Shown: positions 10,101 through 18,746, counted from the stretch's first letter. The stretch: 64,000 nucleotides of DNA from Agrobacterium sp. RAC06 (GCF_001713475.1 NZ_CP016499.1:2232001-2296000); one strand, 5' to 3'. The notes: a model not told the origin generated them from the sequence alone. Numbers and translations: made by a program.

Positions 10101-13100
10101 CCACCATCTGCGCCGAAGCTGTCGTTACTGAGGACGTTGCCGGAAGCGGAGGTCGGGACAGCTGATGCCGGCGTCATTGTCGCCAACAATGCTGCGTCGT
10201 CTGCCTTGGTGATCAGGATCGCTTCGCCGGGATGGGCAACATCGCCGAGATCATCGTCGTTATCATTGAGGTTCGAGCCAACGCCTACCGCGTAGGACGT
10301 CATGCCATTCGTCCCAACGAACGCCTCCCAATCCGCCTTTTCGTCATTGTTCAGTGCGCTTGGGCCGCTAACATTTCCGTCGGAGAAGAAATAGACTGTC
10401 GAGCCGGGACGAGCATTTTCAGTAATCGCTGCGATGGCGCGATCATAGTTGGTGCCGCCCGTCTCCTGCGGAATGTTATCCTCAATGTACTTTTCCGCGT
10501 CTTCTTTGCTCAGCCAATCGGTCGAAGAAGCGCCGTTGTTGAAAGTCACGATCAAGACGTGTGTGGCATCGGAGCGTTCGAGCAGATTAAGCGCAGCCTT
10601 CTTTGCGACGTCCAAGCGAGATTCGTATACCCCGTCGGTAATGGCGTCTGCATTCATGCTGCCTGATACGTCAAACGCGAGGATAAGATTACCACCTACA
10701 CCCGGAGCAGATTCCCGAACCGTGGCACTTTCGCCAACCGCCACCGGAACATCATCAACGATCTCGATCTTGAACGAACCCGTCAGCACATCCTGATCAC
10801 CGTCGGTCGCCGTGTAGGTTACCTCAACACTGAATGTGTTCTCACCGTTGTCGGCGAAGCCATGGGCCAGGGTATTGTCGAGAAGGTCGAACTTGTAAGT
10901 GCCGTCACTGTTGAGCGTGACCTTCCAAGAGCCGTCGCCTGCCGTGAGAGTCTTGTTCGTCGCGCTCCATTCCGCAGCAGGTGCCGACAGAGCAATGCTT
11001 CCGCCATCGGCCCCAAGCGAGATGTTCAGATTTCCGGTTGCAGAGAGCAGTTCTTTCGGCGTGGTTTCGTCATTCCCGAGGGCGAGGTCGTCTTCATTAA
11101 GGGACAGACCGGTCGTCGGCGTGCTGACCAAGGTCGGCATGTCATCCAGGATGTCGATCTGGATGCTGCTCGACGACGTATCACCGTCGCCGTCCGTGAC
11201 GGTGAAGTTCACCTTCATGCGCAGCGGATCAGCGGCACCCGTGACATTCGCTTCCGGATGATCGATCGGGCCGAGCTGCGTCACAGTGTAGGCGCCCGTA
11301 ACCGGGTTGGTCACTTCGACGCGGAAGATGACAGTGCCGTCGGCAAGCTTGCCTTCGATCTTCAGCGGATCGCCAGCAACATTCGCAACAGTGATCGGCA
11401 GCCCGCCAGAGGTCAGCGGGATCGTGGTGAAGCTACCCTCATCCGGATCGTTGATGACAGTACCACCGAAGCCATAGGCGATCGAGGTCACCTTAGCGCC
11501 ATCGGCACCAGCGTCGAACAAGAACTGGCCATTCGCCGAGCTCTGGATGAAGGCACCCGTGTTGACATTCGCGTCTTCCGTCAACGTCACTCGGCCGGAG
11601 TAGCGAGCGACAGGACCATCGTCGAGGATGTCGATCTGGATGCTGCTCGACGACGTATCACCGTCGCCGTCCGTAACGGTGAAGTTCACCTTCATGCGCA
11701 GCGGATCAGCGGCACCCGTGACATTCGCTTCCGGATGATCGATCGGGCCGAGCTGCGTCACAGTGTAGGCGCCCGTAACCGGGTTGGTCACTTCGACGCG
11801 GAAGATGACAGTGCCGTCGGCAAGCTTGCCTTCGATCTTCAGCGGATCGCCAGCAACATTCGCAACAGTGATCGGCAGCCCGCCAGAGGTCAGCGGGATC
11901 GTGGTGAAGCTACCCTCATCCGGATCGTTGATGACAGTACCACCGAAGCCATAGGCGATCGAGGTCACCTTAGCGCCATCGGCACCAGCGTCGAACAAGA
12001 ACTGGCCATTCGCCGAGCTCTGGATGAAGGCACCCGTGTTGACATTCGCGTCTTCCGTCAACGTCACCCGGCCGGAGTAGCGAGCGACAGGCGCATCGTC
12101 GAGGATGTCGATCTGGATGCTGCTCGACGACGTATCACCATCGCCGTCCGTGACGGTGAAGTTCACCTTCATGCGCAGCGGATCAGCGGCACCCGTGACA
12201 TTCGCTTCCGGATGATCGATCGGGCCGAGCTGCGTCACAGTGTAGGCGCCCGTAACCGGGTTGGTCACTTCGACGCGGAAGATGACAGTGCCGTCGGCAA
12301 GCTTGCCTTCGATCTTCAGCGGATCGCCAGCAACATTCGCAACCGTGATCGGCAGCCCGCCAGAGGTCAGCGGGATCGTGGTGAAGCTACCCTCATCCGG
12401 ATCGTTGATGACAGTACCACCGAAGCCATAGGCGATCGAGGTCACCTTAGCGCCATCGGCACCAGCGTCGAACAAGAACTGGCCATTCGCCGAGCTCTGG
12501 ATGAAGGCACCCGTGTTGACATTCGCGTCTTCCGTCAACGTCACTCGGCCGGAGTAGCGAGCGACAGGACCATCGTCTTCGAACTGGATGCGGCTTCCTA
12601 CAGCCACTTCGCTGACGGCCTTGTCGCCATCGAAGTCAGTGACCGTCAGGACGGCGTTGACCTTACCGGCGAGGGTCTGCAGCGCAGTCGACGGATTGCG
12701 GTCATTCGCGTCGTCGTTCTCGTCGTGGTCGGACGGATCATCGTGCCTGATCGAGACATACTGGACCAGGGAGAGGGTGCCGTTGTCCGAAAGATGCAGG
12801 GCAAAGGCTGCCGGGTCGGACGAATTCACGGTGGAATTACCGTCCGGGCCGTCATAGCGGCCGACGATCAGACCATTTTCCAGGAACAATACGATCGAGC
12901 GACCATCCGTGGTGAAGAGGCCAGAGGGGGTGCGGTCTCCACCGTTGATCTTCAGATCCCACTCAATTTTCACATCATCATCGGCGCCGCCGTTGATGTC
13001 AGCCGCGACAAAATTCGACTGCTGAGCGAACTGAGCCGACATGTTCGGATCTTCGCCCTTCGTGCCGACAAACCTGAAGACGTTAAGAGGGCCGTCCACA

Positions 13101-16100
13101 TCTTCGTTCTGCCGCTTGTCACTTTCATCGACCACAAGTGTCTCGTTAGTGTTGCGGGCAACTGCCGTCGGCACGTCATCCTTGATGGTGATCGTGAAGG
13201 CATCCTTGAGGATGACGCTGTCGCCATCATGGTCGGTCGCCTTGATGATCGAACCGAAATCGATCGCCTCGACGTCCTTGTAACGGAAACCGTCCTGCAG
13301 ATCGGTGTTCTGACCTTTACCGAGATCATGGTCGAGCTGGTCATGAAGTTCGAAGGTGTAGGAACCGTCTTCATTGACCGTGAGCTTGAAGACAAGACGA
13401 TCACCTTCGCCATAACCGGAATTGCCGGCGTCGTTGTCATAGGCGTAAAGCGTCCTGCCCTGGATGTCGTAGCTGAGCTCTGCTCCCTTGGACGACAGAC
13501 CGAGATACCGCAGCTCTGAGACCGCCGTCTGCTCGCTGATGAAGGAGAAATTGACCGTATCGTCCGCGCCGCCCTTGATCAGGTTGGCGAGCGAACCGGA
13601 GATGAAGGCCGGACCCGGCTGGTTGTTGTTCGGGCTGCCGGTGAAGGAGCCGTCGCTGTTGCCGTCGTTCGGGCTGGTGCCGACCGAGCGGCTGGTCTTG
13701 ATGTCGTCTTCGTCGACGAGGCGCTCTTCCTTGGCACCGCTCAGTTCCGGAACGTCGTCCTTGATGGTGATCGAGAAGGCATCTTTCAGAATGACGCTGT
13801 CGCCGTCAAAGTCGGTTGCCTTGATGATCGAACCAAAGTCAATCGCCTCGACATCCTTGTAACGGAAACCGTCCTGCAGATCGGTGTTCTGCCCCTTGCC
13901 GAGGTCGTGGTCGAGCTGGTCGTGAAGCTCGAAGGTGTAGGAGCCGTCTTCATTGACCGTCAACTTGAAGACGAGGCGGTCCCCCTGGCCGTAACCGGCG
14001 TCACCCGCGTCGTTGTCATAGGCGTAAAGTGTCTTGCCCTGGATGTCGTAGCTGAGCTTGACGCCCTTCGACGACAGGCCGAGGAACTGAAGCTCTGAGA
14101 CCGCCGTCTGTTCGCGGATGAAGGAGAACTTCACGGTATCGTCCGCGCCGCCCTTGATCAGGTTGGCGAGCGAGCCGGAAATGAAGGCCGGACCCGGCTG
14201 GTTGTTGTTCGGGCTGCCTGTGTATGAACCGTCGCCGTTGCCGTCGTTCGGGCTCGTGCCGACCGAGCGGCTCGTCCTGATGTCGTCTTCATCGACGAGG
14301 CGGTTTTCTTCACGGCCGCTCAGTTCCGGAACGTCGTCGCGGATCTTGATCGAGAAGGCATTGTTCAGCGAGACGCTGTCACCATCATAGTCCGTGGCCT
14401 TGATGAGGGCACCGAAGTTGATCGCGGTGACATCCTTAAACCACAGGCCATCCTGCAGGTCGAAGTTCTCATCCGAATTGGTCGGGCGCTCCCGGAAATC
14501 ATCGCCTGGGGCGTCGTGGTCGAGCTGATCGTAGAGACGGAATTCGTAGGATCCGTTGCCATTCAGCTTCAGTTCGAAAACGAGGCGATCGCCAAACTGC
14601 GGGTCGTAGCTTTTGCCAAGTTCCGGGCCCGCGTTGTCGAAGGCGTAGAGAACGCCGTTGCGAATTTCATAGCTGAGTTCGGCGCCCTTGGAAGAAAGGC
14701 CGAGGCTCTCCAGCATGCCGCGCGCGACATCACCGTTGATGAAGGAGAAGGTCAGCGATTCGTCGGCGCCAGACTTAACGAGACTTGCCAGCGAACCCGA
14801 GAGGAACGCCGGGCCGGGCTGGTTGTTGCCCTGGCTGCCGGTAAAGGAGCCGTCAGCATTACCATCGTTCGGGCTCGTTCCAAGCGATTCACCGGGGAAA
14901 CGGTTACCCAATGTGGAAATGTCGTCTTCATCCACCGTGCGGTGTTCGGACGCACCACGGACGAGTTCCGGAACGTCGTCGCGGATCGTAACGGAGAAGT
15001 AGCCCGTCAGCGGCACGCTATCGCCGTCGAAGTCGGATGCCTTGATGATCTGACCGAAGTCGATGTCCCGGACGTCGCCTTCGACATCATCCTGGAGATC
15101 GGTGTTCTGCCCCTTGCCGAGGTCGTGGTCGAGCTGGTCGAAGAGCTTGAATGCATATTCGCCGTTGGCTTCCACGGTAAGCGTGAAGACCAGGCGATCC
15201 GGCCCCGCATTGTAGACGACACCCGGCTCACCAGCGTTGACGAAGGCGTACAGCGTATCACCGATGAGATCGAAGGACAGTTCGCCACCCTTCGAGGTCA
15301 GGCCGAGCCGTGTCAGCACTGCACGGGCCGCGTCCTCATCAATAATCGAATAGGTCGTGAACCGGTTGTCCGCGCCGAAATCAACCATGCCGGCTAAGGA
15401 GCCGGACACTGTGGCCGGGCCAGGATTGTTCGATCCACGATCGCCCGTGAAGGATCCATCACGGTTGCCGTCGTTCGGGCTCGTGCCAAGCGACTCGCCC
15501 GGAATATCCCGACCAATGGTCGAGATATCGTCTTCATCCACCGTATGAGCGATCGGCCGACCGATGATCACCGGCTCATCGTCCTCGACGCGAACCGTAA
15601 ACTTGCCATCGGCGCTGTCGCCATCGGAATCGGTTGCCGTGAAGGGGATCTCAAAGTCGAGGAAGTCGACCGGGTTCAGTTTCGGCCCCTCATCGCCATC
15701 GAAGATCGCGACCTGCAGTTCAGGACCATCAACCGGAGGCACCTCGATGACCGTGTCGCCGTCAGTCGGTTCATCAACGCGGACTACGGGCTCGTAGTGA
15801 TCGAGATTGCCAACCAGCTCAAAGGTGTAGGAGCCATTGGCTGTCGTCGGGTTCAGCGTGATGATGAAAATCGTTTCACCTTCGCCCGGATATGGGAATT
15901 CGAGGAACTTGTCCCCTTCACCTTCGATGTACAGGGCCTTGAGCGGGCCGTCGAAGAAAGGCTTGTATGCGACCAGCTGATAGCCGCCATTCCACTTGCC
16001 GTCAGTGCCAGTGGTGTAGTCGATGCGGTAGGACAGCGGAAAACCGTCGGAGCTCAGGCCCGCGAGACCAGGAATCGCCGCCTGGATCTCTTCCGATGTC

Positions 16101-17479
16101 GAAGAGGTGTCGAGGCCCGTAAAGCTGACTGTACGGCCAACCGGGTCATCACCGTTCGGCTCACCGCCTTCACCCAGAGTTTCGCTCTTGAGATCATTGT
16201 CCGCACCCCAGCGAATGCCGAGCGAACCTTCAGCCTTCGAAGTGCTCGAAAGCGGCATATCCGAGTCGGACTCCGAGTCCGAAACACGCTTTACGAGCTT
16301 TGACTCGACAACCTTGCTTGTGAGATCGTCTTCGTTGACAGAACCGCCGACCGGGGCGCCAATCGTCGGCGCATCGTCTTGCACGTCTATATTGAAGGTG
16401 CCAGTGACGCTGTCGCCGTCCTGGTCGGTGACGGTGTAGGTAAAGCCGAGGCGCAGGAGATCGTCAAGATCATCCTGGGAGCCGTTACTGCCCGCGTCAG
16501 GATGCTCGAGCTTGCCAAAAAGTTCGAAGGTGAAGTCACCCTCGACACGGTTGGTGATCGTGATGGTGAAGACGAGGTTGCCGGCGGAATCGCGGCCTTC
16601 GAGCGCGAGGAAGTCGAGGTCCGCAGCGTCGGTCGGCGCCGGGAAGCTCGTGACCGTGATCGGGAGACCGCCCGAAGTGAAGCCGCCGAGAACCTTGAGG
16701 CCATCGCCTTCATTGACATCGGACGCGCCAACGAAACCGATGGCCGTGATCGTGCCGGAATCCGGGCCCGGATTGAAGGGCAGACGGCCGCTGATGATCT
16801 TCACGCCATCGCCGCCGGCAATGACAGCCTCGTCGTAGATGAACGAGGTCGTCAGCGGGGTCGGGATGGAGGGCCGGCCATTACCACCGAACACGGCAGC
16901 CGTGCGAAGTTCGTCGCCGAAGCTGGTATCGCCCAGCAGATCTGCCAGAGCCAGATCTTCCGGGCCGGCGTCAATCGGATCGTCATTGAAGTTGCGGCTC
17001 GCAGCGGGCGTCGACTGGGCCGAGAAGGTCCCATCCGGCCCGGCCGCAACGTTGATGTTGCTCTCTTCAAGGGCGGCAAAGAGCGCGACCTGCGGCAGCT
17101 CGACATCGCCGACCACAAAGGTCGGGATGTTTGCAGCGCCGCCAATCACGGTGATCTCGGTGCCATCTGCCAGGACGAGGACGAGGTTTTCACCGTCGAC
17201 CTGGAATTCGAGGTTGTCGAGTTCGATGCCAGCCGGCAGCGTCACGACATTATCGTTGTCGGGCGTTACTTCGCTCGGGATCACGGCTGCGGCGACGTCA
17301 ACCGGCTGCTGGGCCGGCAGGCGATCGGTGCGACCGGCGTCGGGCGTTTCCGCCTGAGCCACTTCAATTCCCTCTACGGTCTCGCTGGCGAAACCCAGAT
17401 GCTGCTCGACCGCAGAGTCGAACTCGCCTGCTGCGGAAGTATTGTCGATGCTGGACAGGCGCGGATCTTCGATGGACAT
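7133..17479 (-). CDS. Giant repeat adhesin secreted by a type I system (LapA/BapA-like)
   Basis: The protein has 3448 residues. The N-terminal ~150 residues look like a retention module (VVTLPAGIELDNLEFQVDGE, then ADGTEITVIGGA), followed by di-alanine sites NVAAGP (145-147) and TPAASR (159-161) where a LapG protease could cut. Next come T1SS-143/DUF5801-like repeats marked by DEDDI and GTSPNDGN (about 640-1440), and three almost identical 159-residue repeats (about 1633-2110). A VWA domain follows (about 2265-2430) with MIDAS residues DVSGS, GGTNY and FFSDG. VCBS and cadherin-like repeats ending VNDAP come next (about 2435-3000), then a PPC-like domain (about 3003-3145), EF-hand-like calcium loops (DINADGKTD, DVDGNGLID, DSNGDGKID) and an RTX motif GGAGNDTFVFDG before the uncleaved secretion signal. 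Start ATG 17479 has GGGGTGAG 5 nt upstream. The likely role is calcium-dependent surface attachment and biofilm formation. Confidence 0.93.
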   Translation of the reverse strand: MSIEDPRLSSIDNTSAAGEFDSAVEQHLGFASETVEGIEVAQAETPDAGRTDRLPAQQPVDVAAAVIPSEVTPDNDNVVTLPAGIELDNLEFQVDGENLVLVLADGTEITVIGGAANIPTFVVGDVELPQVALFAALEESNINVAAGPDGTFSAQSTPAASRNFNDDPIDAGPEDLALADLLGDTSFGDELRTAAVFGGNGRPSIPTPLTTSFIYDEAVIAGGDGVKIISGRLPFNPGPDSGTITAIGFVGASDVNEGDGLKVLGGFTSGGLPITVTSFPAPTDAADLDFLALEGRDSAGNLVFTITITNRVEGDFTFELFGKLEHPDAGSNGSQDDLDDLLRLGFTYTVTDQDGDSVTGTFNIDVQDDAPTIGAPVGGSVNEDDLTSKVVESKLVKRVSDSESDSDMPLSSTSKAEGSLGIRWGADNDLKSETLGEGGEPNGDDPVGRTVSFTGLDTSSTSEEIQAAIPGLAGLSSDGFPLSYRIDYTTGTDGKWNGGYQLVAYKPFFDGPLKALYIEGEGDKFLEFPYPGEGETIFIITLNPTTANGSYTFELVGNLDHYEPVVRVDEPTDGDTVIEVPPVDGPELQVAIFDGDEGPKLNPVDFLDFEIPFTATDSDGDSADGKFTVRVEDDEPVIIGRPIAHTVDEDDISTIGRDIPGESLGTSPNDGNRDGSFTGDRGSNNPGPATVSGSLAGMVDFGADNRFTTYSIIDEDAARAVLTRLGLTSKGGELSFDLIGDTLYAFVNAGEPGVVYNAGPDRLVFTLTVEANGEYAFKLFDQLDHDLGKGQNTDLQDDVEGDVRDIDFGQIIKASDFDGDSVPLTGYFSVTIRDDVPELVRGASEHRTVDEDDISTLGNRFPGESLGTSPNDGNADGSFTGSQGNNQPGPAFLSGSLASLVKSGADESLTFSFINGDVARGMLESLGLSSKGAELSYEIRNGVLYAFDNAGPELGKSYDPQFGDRLVFELKLNGNGSYEFRLYDQLDHDAPGDDFRERPTNSDENFDLQDGLWFKDVTAINFGALIKATDYDGDSVSLNNAFSIKIRDDVPELSGREENRLVDEDDIRTSRSVGTSPNDGNGDGSYTGSPNNNQPGPAFISGSLANLIKGGADDTVKFSFIREQTAVSELQFLGLSSKGVKLSYDIQGKTLYAYDNDAGDAGYGQGDRLVFKLTVNEDGSYTFELHDQLDHDLGKGQNTDLQDGFRYKDVEAIDFGSIIKATDFDGDSVILKDAFSITIKDDVPELSGAKEERLVDEDDIKTSRSVGTSPNDGNSDGSFTGSPNNNQPGPAFISGSLANLIKGGADDTVNFSFISEQTAVSELRYLGLSSKGAELSYDIQGRTLYAYDNDAGNSGYGEGDRLVFKLTVNEDGSYTFELHDQLDHDLGKGQNTDLQDGFRYKDVEAIDFGSIIKATDHDGDSVILKDAFTITIKDDVPTAVARNTNETLVVDESDKRQNEDVDGPLNVFRFVGTKGEDPNMSAQFAQQSNFVAADINGGADDDVKIEWDLKINGGDRTPSGLFTTDGRSIVLFLENGLIVGRYDGPDGNSTVNSSDPAAFALHLSDNGTLSLVQYVSIRHDDPSDHDENDDANDRNPSTALQTLAGKVNAVLTVTDFDGDKAVSEVAVGSRIQFEDDGPVARYSGRVTLTEDANVNTGAFIQSSANGQFLFDAGADGAKVTSIAYGFGGTVINDPDEGSFTTIPLTSGGLPITVANVAGDPLKIEGKLADGTVIFRVEVTNPVTGAYTVTQLGPIDHPEANVTGAADPLRMKVNFTVTDGDGDTSSSSIQIDILDDAPVARYSGRVTLTEDANVNTGAFIQSSANGQFLFDAGADGAKVTSIAYGFGGTVINDPDEGSFTTIPLTSGGLPITVANVAGDPLKIEGKLADGTVIFRVEVTNPVTGAYTVTQLGPIDHPEANVTGAADPLRMKVNFTVTDGDGDTSSSSIQIDILDDGPVARYSGRVTLTEDANVNTGAFIQSSANGQFLFDAGADGAKVTSIAYGFGGTVINDPDEGSFTTIPLTSGGLPITVANVAGDPLKIEGKLADGTVIFRVEVTNPVTGAYTVTQLGPIDHPEANVTGAADPLRMKVNFTVTDGDGDTSSSSIQIDILDDMPTLVSTPTTGLSLNEDDLALGNDETTPKELLSATGNLNISLGADGGSIALSAPAAEWSATNKTLTAGDGSWKVTLNSDGTYKFDLLDNTLAHGFADNGENTFSVEVTYTATDGDQDVLTGSFKIEIVDDVPVAVGESATVRESAPGVGGNLILAFDVSGSMNADAITDGVYESRLDVAKKAALNLLERSDATHVLIVTFNNGASSTDWLSKEDAEKYIEDNIPQETGGTNYDRAIAAITENARPGSTVYFFSDGNVSGPSALNNDEKADWEAFVGTNGMTSYAVGVGSNLNDNDDDLGDVAHPGEAILITKADDAALLATMTPASAVPTSASGNVLSNDSFGADGGRIQSILVDDVTHTWDGSEANEVLNVTTALGGSLMFNFRTGAWEYNAPAQLVSNTPETFTYTLVDGDGDTITANLVVNVQAVNDAPENAVPSTLTAAEDIELSITNVSVSDVDAGNGDLTVKLEVKKGTLTLASEDDLVVSNNGSGTVTLTGSLTAINAALLGMKYKGDLNFNGSDELKITTTDNGNTGLGGAKTDVDTVAITVTPVNDAPTATDDVLSAVSEDSTVRTISFASLLGNDSRGPSNESTQSLTITELSNVVGGTAEIRGTNILFTPAANFAGVASFDYTVRDNGQTNGSNDFKTSVGSVSFTVTPVNDAPVNTVPSSLTAVEDTELAITGVQIADVDAGGGSLTVKLEVKEGDLKVGALSGSTITLTGTVAEINAALTGLKYKGDLNFNGSDQLKITTTDNGNTGAGGNKSDTDTVNITVTAVNDAPTAVDDVLSSIAEDSGVRRISFESLLRNDNAGPSNESSQSLTITGVSNVVGGTAVISGTNILFTPAGNFTGVASFDYTVRDNGQTNGSNQYKSDVGTVSFTVLADTATQYDIQASAGPNFNSAYDLTSLNYVKSNDPHVTDAQNNPSVTISAKGSDRKTDFYKLVIEADGTFVRLDIDNAEFDSVLAVFNQDKTLVAWNDDLSSSNNEAYIERTLNAGTYYIQVGRYSSSADNRMGAIGNNKEYELQVSVKEPGADPIILDLDKNGFAFSSIDNGVSFDINADGKTDQIAWTSDDGILAFDVDGNGLIDNGSEIFTPDFNGGKFASGVAALASLDSNGDGKIDSSDDAFSKLKIWVDANNNGISDEGELSSLFDNGVTSISLTTDNTGGQEDGQTVFSTGTFTFADGSTGDFMEVGFDTIFGSDADPLTVMGTDGDDILHGGMGQVVMTGGAGNDTFVFDGTALDELDVADVITDFNGDGDVLDVTALLDSLLGEQASAETAASHLRATVDDGNTTVSVQTGADTWKDVVVLQNHDTAIKVLFDDKHAVVTPHD
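11150..12578 (-). repeat. Three tandem, almost identical 477-bp repeats inside the adhesin gene
   Basis: The marker GGATGCTGCT recurs at 11161, 11638 and 12115, giving an exact 477-bp (159-codon) period. The three units differ at only a few bases, for example CCGTAACGG versus CCGTGACGG. Each encodes PVARYSGRVTLTEDANVNTG through TDGDGDTSSSSIQIDILDD. Neighbouring adhesin repeats are far more diverged. The identity points to recent duplication or gene conversion, and copy number may vary between strains or be mis-assembled. Confidence 0.95.
13165..15545 (-). repeat. Array of T1SS-143/DUF5801-like adhesin repeats
   Basis: Four diverged repeats of roughly 190-210 residues each open with a DEDDI segment followed by SVGTSPNDGN or SLGTSPNDGN and a DGSFTG or DGSYTG stretch. 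Each closes with LYDQLDHD or LHDQLDHD, then DFDGDSV or DYDGDSV and IRDDVPEL or IKDDVPEL. The acidic DxDGD segments suggest calcium binding between modules. The third and fourth repeats are the most alike. Confidence 0.85.
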
Positions 17480-17751
17480 GGTAACTCACCCCTTAACAAG
17501 TTGAGGGCAGTTAAATCCCGATGCCGGGGCAAGTGCAACGGTTTCTTAACCCTGAATACATAACCGGTTATGCTTGCAGCGACCATTATTGAAAAAGAAG
17601 TTAATTCCGAGCCGAAAAATCCTTTTATTTCTGCAGTTTACTCAAATTTTAACGAATGAGCCCCAGCGACTGGAATGGCATCCATAGACTGCACTGGCGA
17701 GCACTAAGGCCACTTGAAGCAGTATCCAGAGGGCCACTGAAAACAAGCAAA
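17480..17751. other. Intergenic region upstream of the adhesin gene
   Basis: About 270 bases without a gene between the adhesin start and the uronate dehydrogenase terminator. It contains the adhesin ribosome binding site, the 14-bp palindrome at 17559-17572 and an AT-rich stretch at about 17586-17655 on the promoter side. No convincing open reading frame is present. Confidence 0.55.
17559..17572. promoter_or_regulatory. Perfect 14-bp palindrome upstream of the adhesin gene
   Basis: CATAACCGGTTATG reads the same on both strands and lies 80 bp upstream of the adhesin ATG. It is in an AT-rich stretch likely to hold the adhesin promoter. It resembles a dimeric regulator site. No regulator can be named from the sequence alone. 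The RHH-PAS protein of the neighbouring operon is one candidate, by context only. Confidence 0.5.
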
Positions 17752-17778
17752 GGCCGGACACTCGTCAGGTATCCGGCC
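17752..17778 (-). terminator. Probable terminator of uronate dehydrogenase gene
   Basis: GGCCGGA (17752-17758) and TCCGGCC (17772-17778) form a 7-bp stem. On the minus strand the stem is followed by a T-rich stretch (TTTGCTTGTTTTC). It lies 25 nt after the udh stop codon. Confidence 0.7.
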
Positions 17779-17802
17779 ACTCAAGAAAACGGGACGGCAA
17801 GA

Positions 17803-18600
17803 TCAGTCTTCCGCGAAGATCGGGTCGTCGATGAAGGGGCCACCCTGATAGACCGCGATCGTGTCGCCCGGCTTCGGCCTTGCCACCGCTGCATCGATTT
17901 CGGCGCGGAAGCGCTCGGCGTTATCCGTCGGCTGCCAGCCGAGATAAGAGACATGGGAATTGTCCCACCAGCGGGTGTCGTTGTTCGAGCAGCCCCAGAT
18001 CACCGGGCAGCCCAGGCGCGGGACACGGAAGATGCATTCGATCATCGACAAAAAGTCTTCGTAACTCATCCAGGTGGAGAGCATGCGGTGGTTTTTCGGC
18101 TTCTCCATGCAACTGCCGATGCGCACCAGAGCCGTCTCCTGGCCGAACTTTTCGAAATACATGCGGGCGAGCGCCTCGCCGAAGCATTTGGACACGCCGT
18201 AAAGCCCGTCCGGGCGCATGGGCATCTCGTGGTCGAGATACTCGTCCTGGCGATAAAAGCCGATCGTATGGTTGGAGCTAGCAAACAGGATGCGCGGCAT
18301 GTCGTTCGCGCGCGCGGCCTCATAGAGGTTATAAAGGCCGAGCAGATTGGCGTTCATGATCTTGGAGAACTTGTCTTCAACCGAGATGCCACCAAGATGG
18401 ATGATAGCGTCACAGCCTTCAACGAGCCTGTCGACGGCCGCCCGATCGCCAAGATCGCAAACCATTGCCTCCTCATGCGCCGCGACCTGACCGAGATCAA
18501 CGATATCCGAGACCCTGACGATCTCCGCAAGCCCCTTCAAGCGCCCGCGCATTGCGCTGCCCAACCCGCCGGCAGCCCCCGTCAGCAAAAGCCTCTTCAC
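17803..18600 (-). CDS. udh: Uronate dehydrogenase (NAD-dependent)
   Basis: The 265-residue short-chain (extended SDR) enzyme oxidises D-galacturonate or D-glucuronate to the aldaro-1,5-lactone with NAD+ (EC 1.1.1.203). It has the nucleotide-binding GAAGGLG (8-14), the substrate-loop FASSNHTIGF and the catalytic pair Tyr134/Lys138 in YGVSK. The motifs LVRIGSC, MLSTW and WWDNSH match Agrobacterium Udh closely, and the length is the same. It is divergent from a GntR gene and the rest of the uronate cluster, and should be controlled from the shared 146-bp region 18601-18746. Confidence 0.95.
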   Translation of the reverse strand: MKRLLLTGAAGGLGSAMRGRLKGLAEIVRVSDIVDLGQVAAHEEAMVCDLGDRAAVDRLVEGCDAIIHLGGISVEDKFSKIMNANLLGLYNLYEAARANDMPRILFASSNHTIGFYRQDEYLDHEMPMRPDGLYGVSKCFGEALARMYFEKFGQETALVRIGSCMEKPKNHRMLSTWMSYEDFLSMIECIFRVPRLGCPVIWGCSNNDTRWWDNSHVSYLGWQPTDNAERFRAEIDAAVARPKPGDTIAVYQGGPFIDDPIFAED

Positions 18601-18633
18601 GCGCAGTCCTCCATGATGTCACACCTCGATTTA

Positions 18634-18639
18634 TCATAC
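18634..18639. promoter_or_regulatory. Possible operator half-site in the udh/gntR intergenic region
   Basis: TCATAC at 18634-18639 recurs in inverted form in front of kdgD, as GTATGA at 19516-19521 within the palindrome ATACGTAT (19512-19519). GntR/FadR-type regulators often bind short dyads of this kind, so both may be sites for the GntR protein encoded at 18747-19490. The motif is short and chance is possible. Confidence 0.3.
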
Positions 18640-18746
18640 AGGTTGCCCTGACCCGGTCAATATCGTAAACCTTATGGGCGACAGGCTGACAAAGCCCGAC
18701 GCATGGATGATGATGTGCGCAGGTACACAGGGGCGGGGAAACACGT

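Noticed and set aside
11150..12578. CRISPR-like array
   Set aside because: The repeats are 477 bp long, directly adjacent and in frame within one protein gene. There are no short repeats with unique spacers.
10862..13519. 885-codon open frame on the plus strand opposite the adhesin repeats
   Set aside because: It is the antisense shadow of the repetitive adhesin gene. Its own repeats mirror the 477-bp units and it has no ribosome binding site or recognisable fold.
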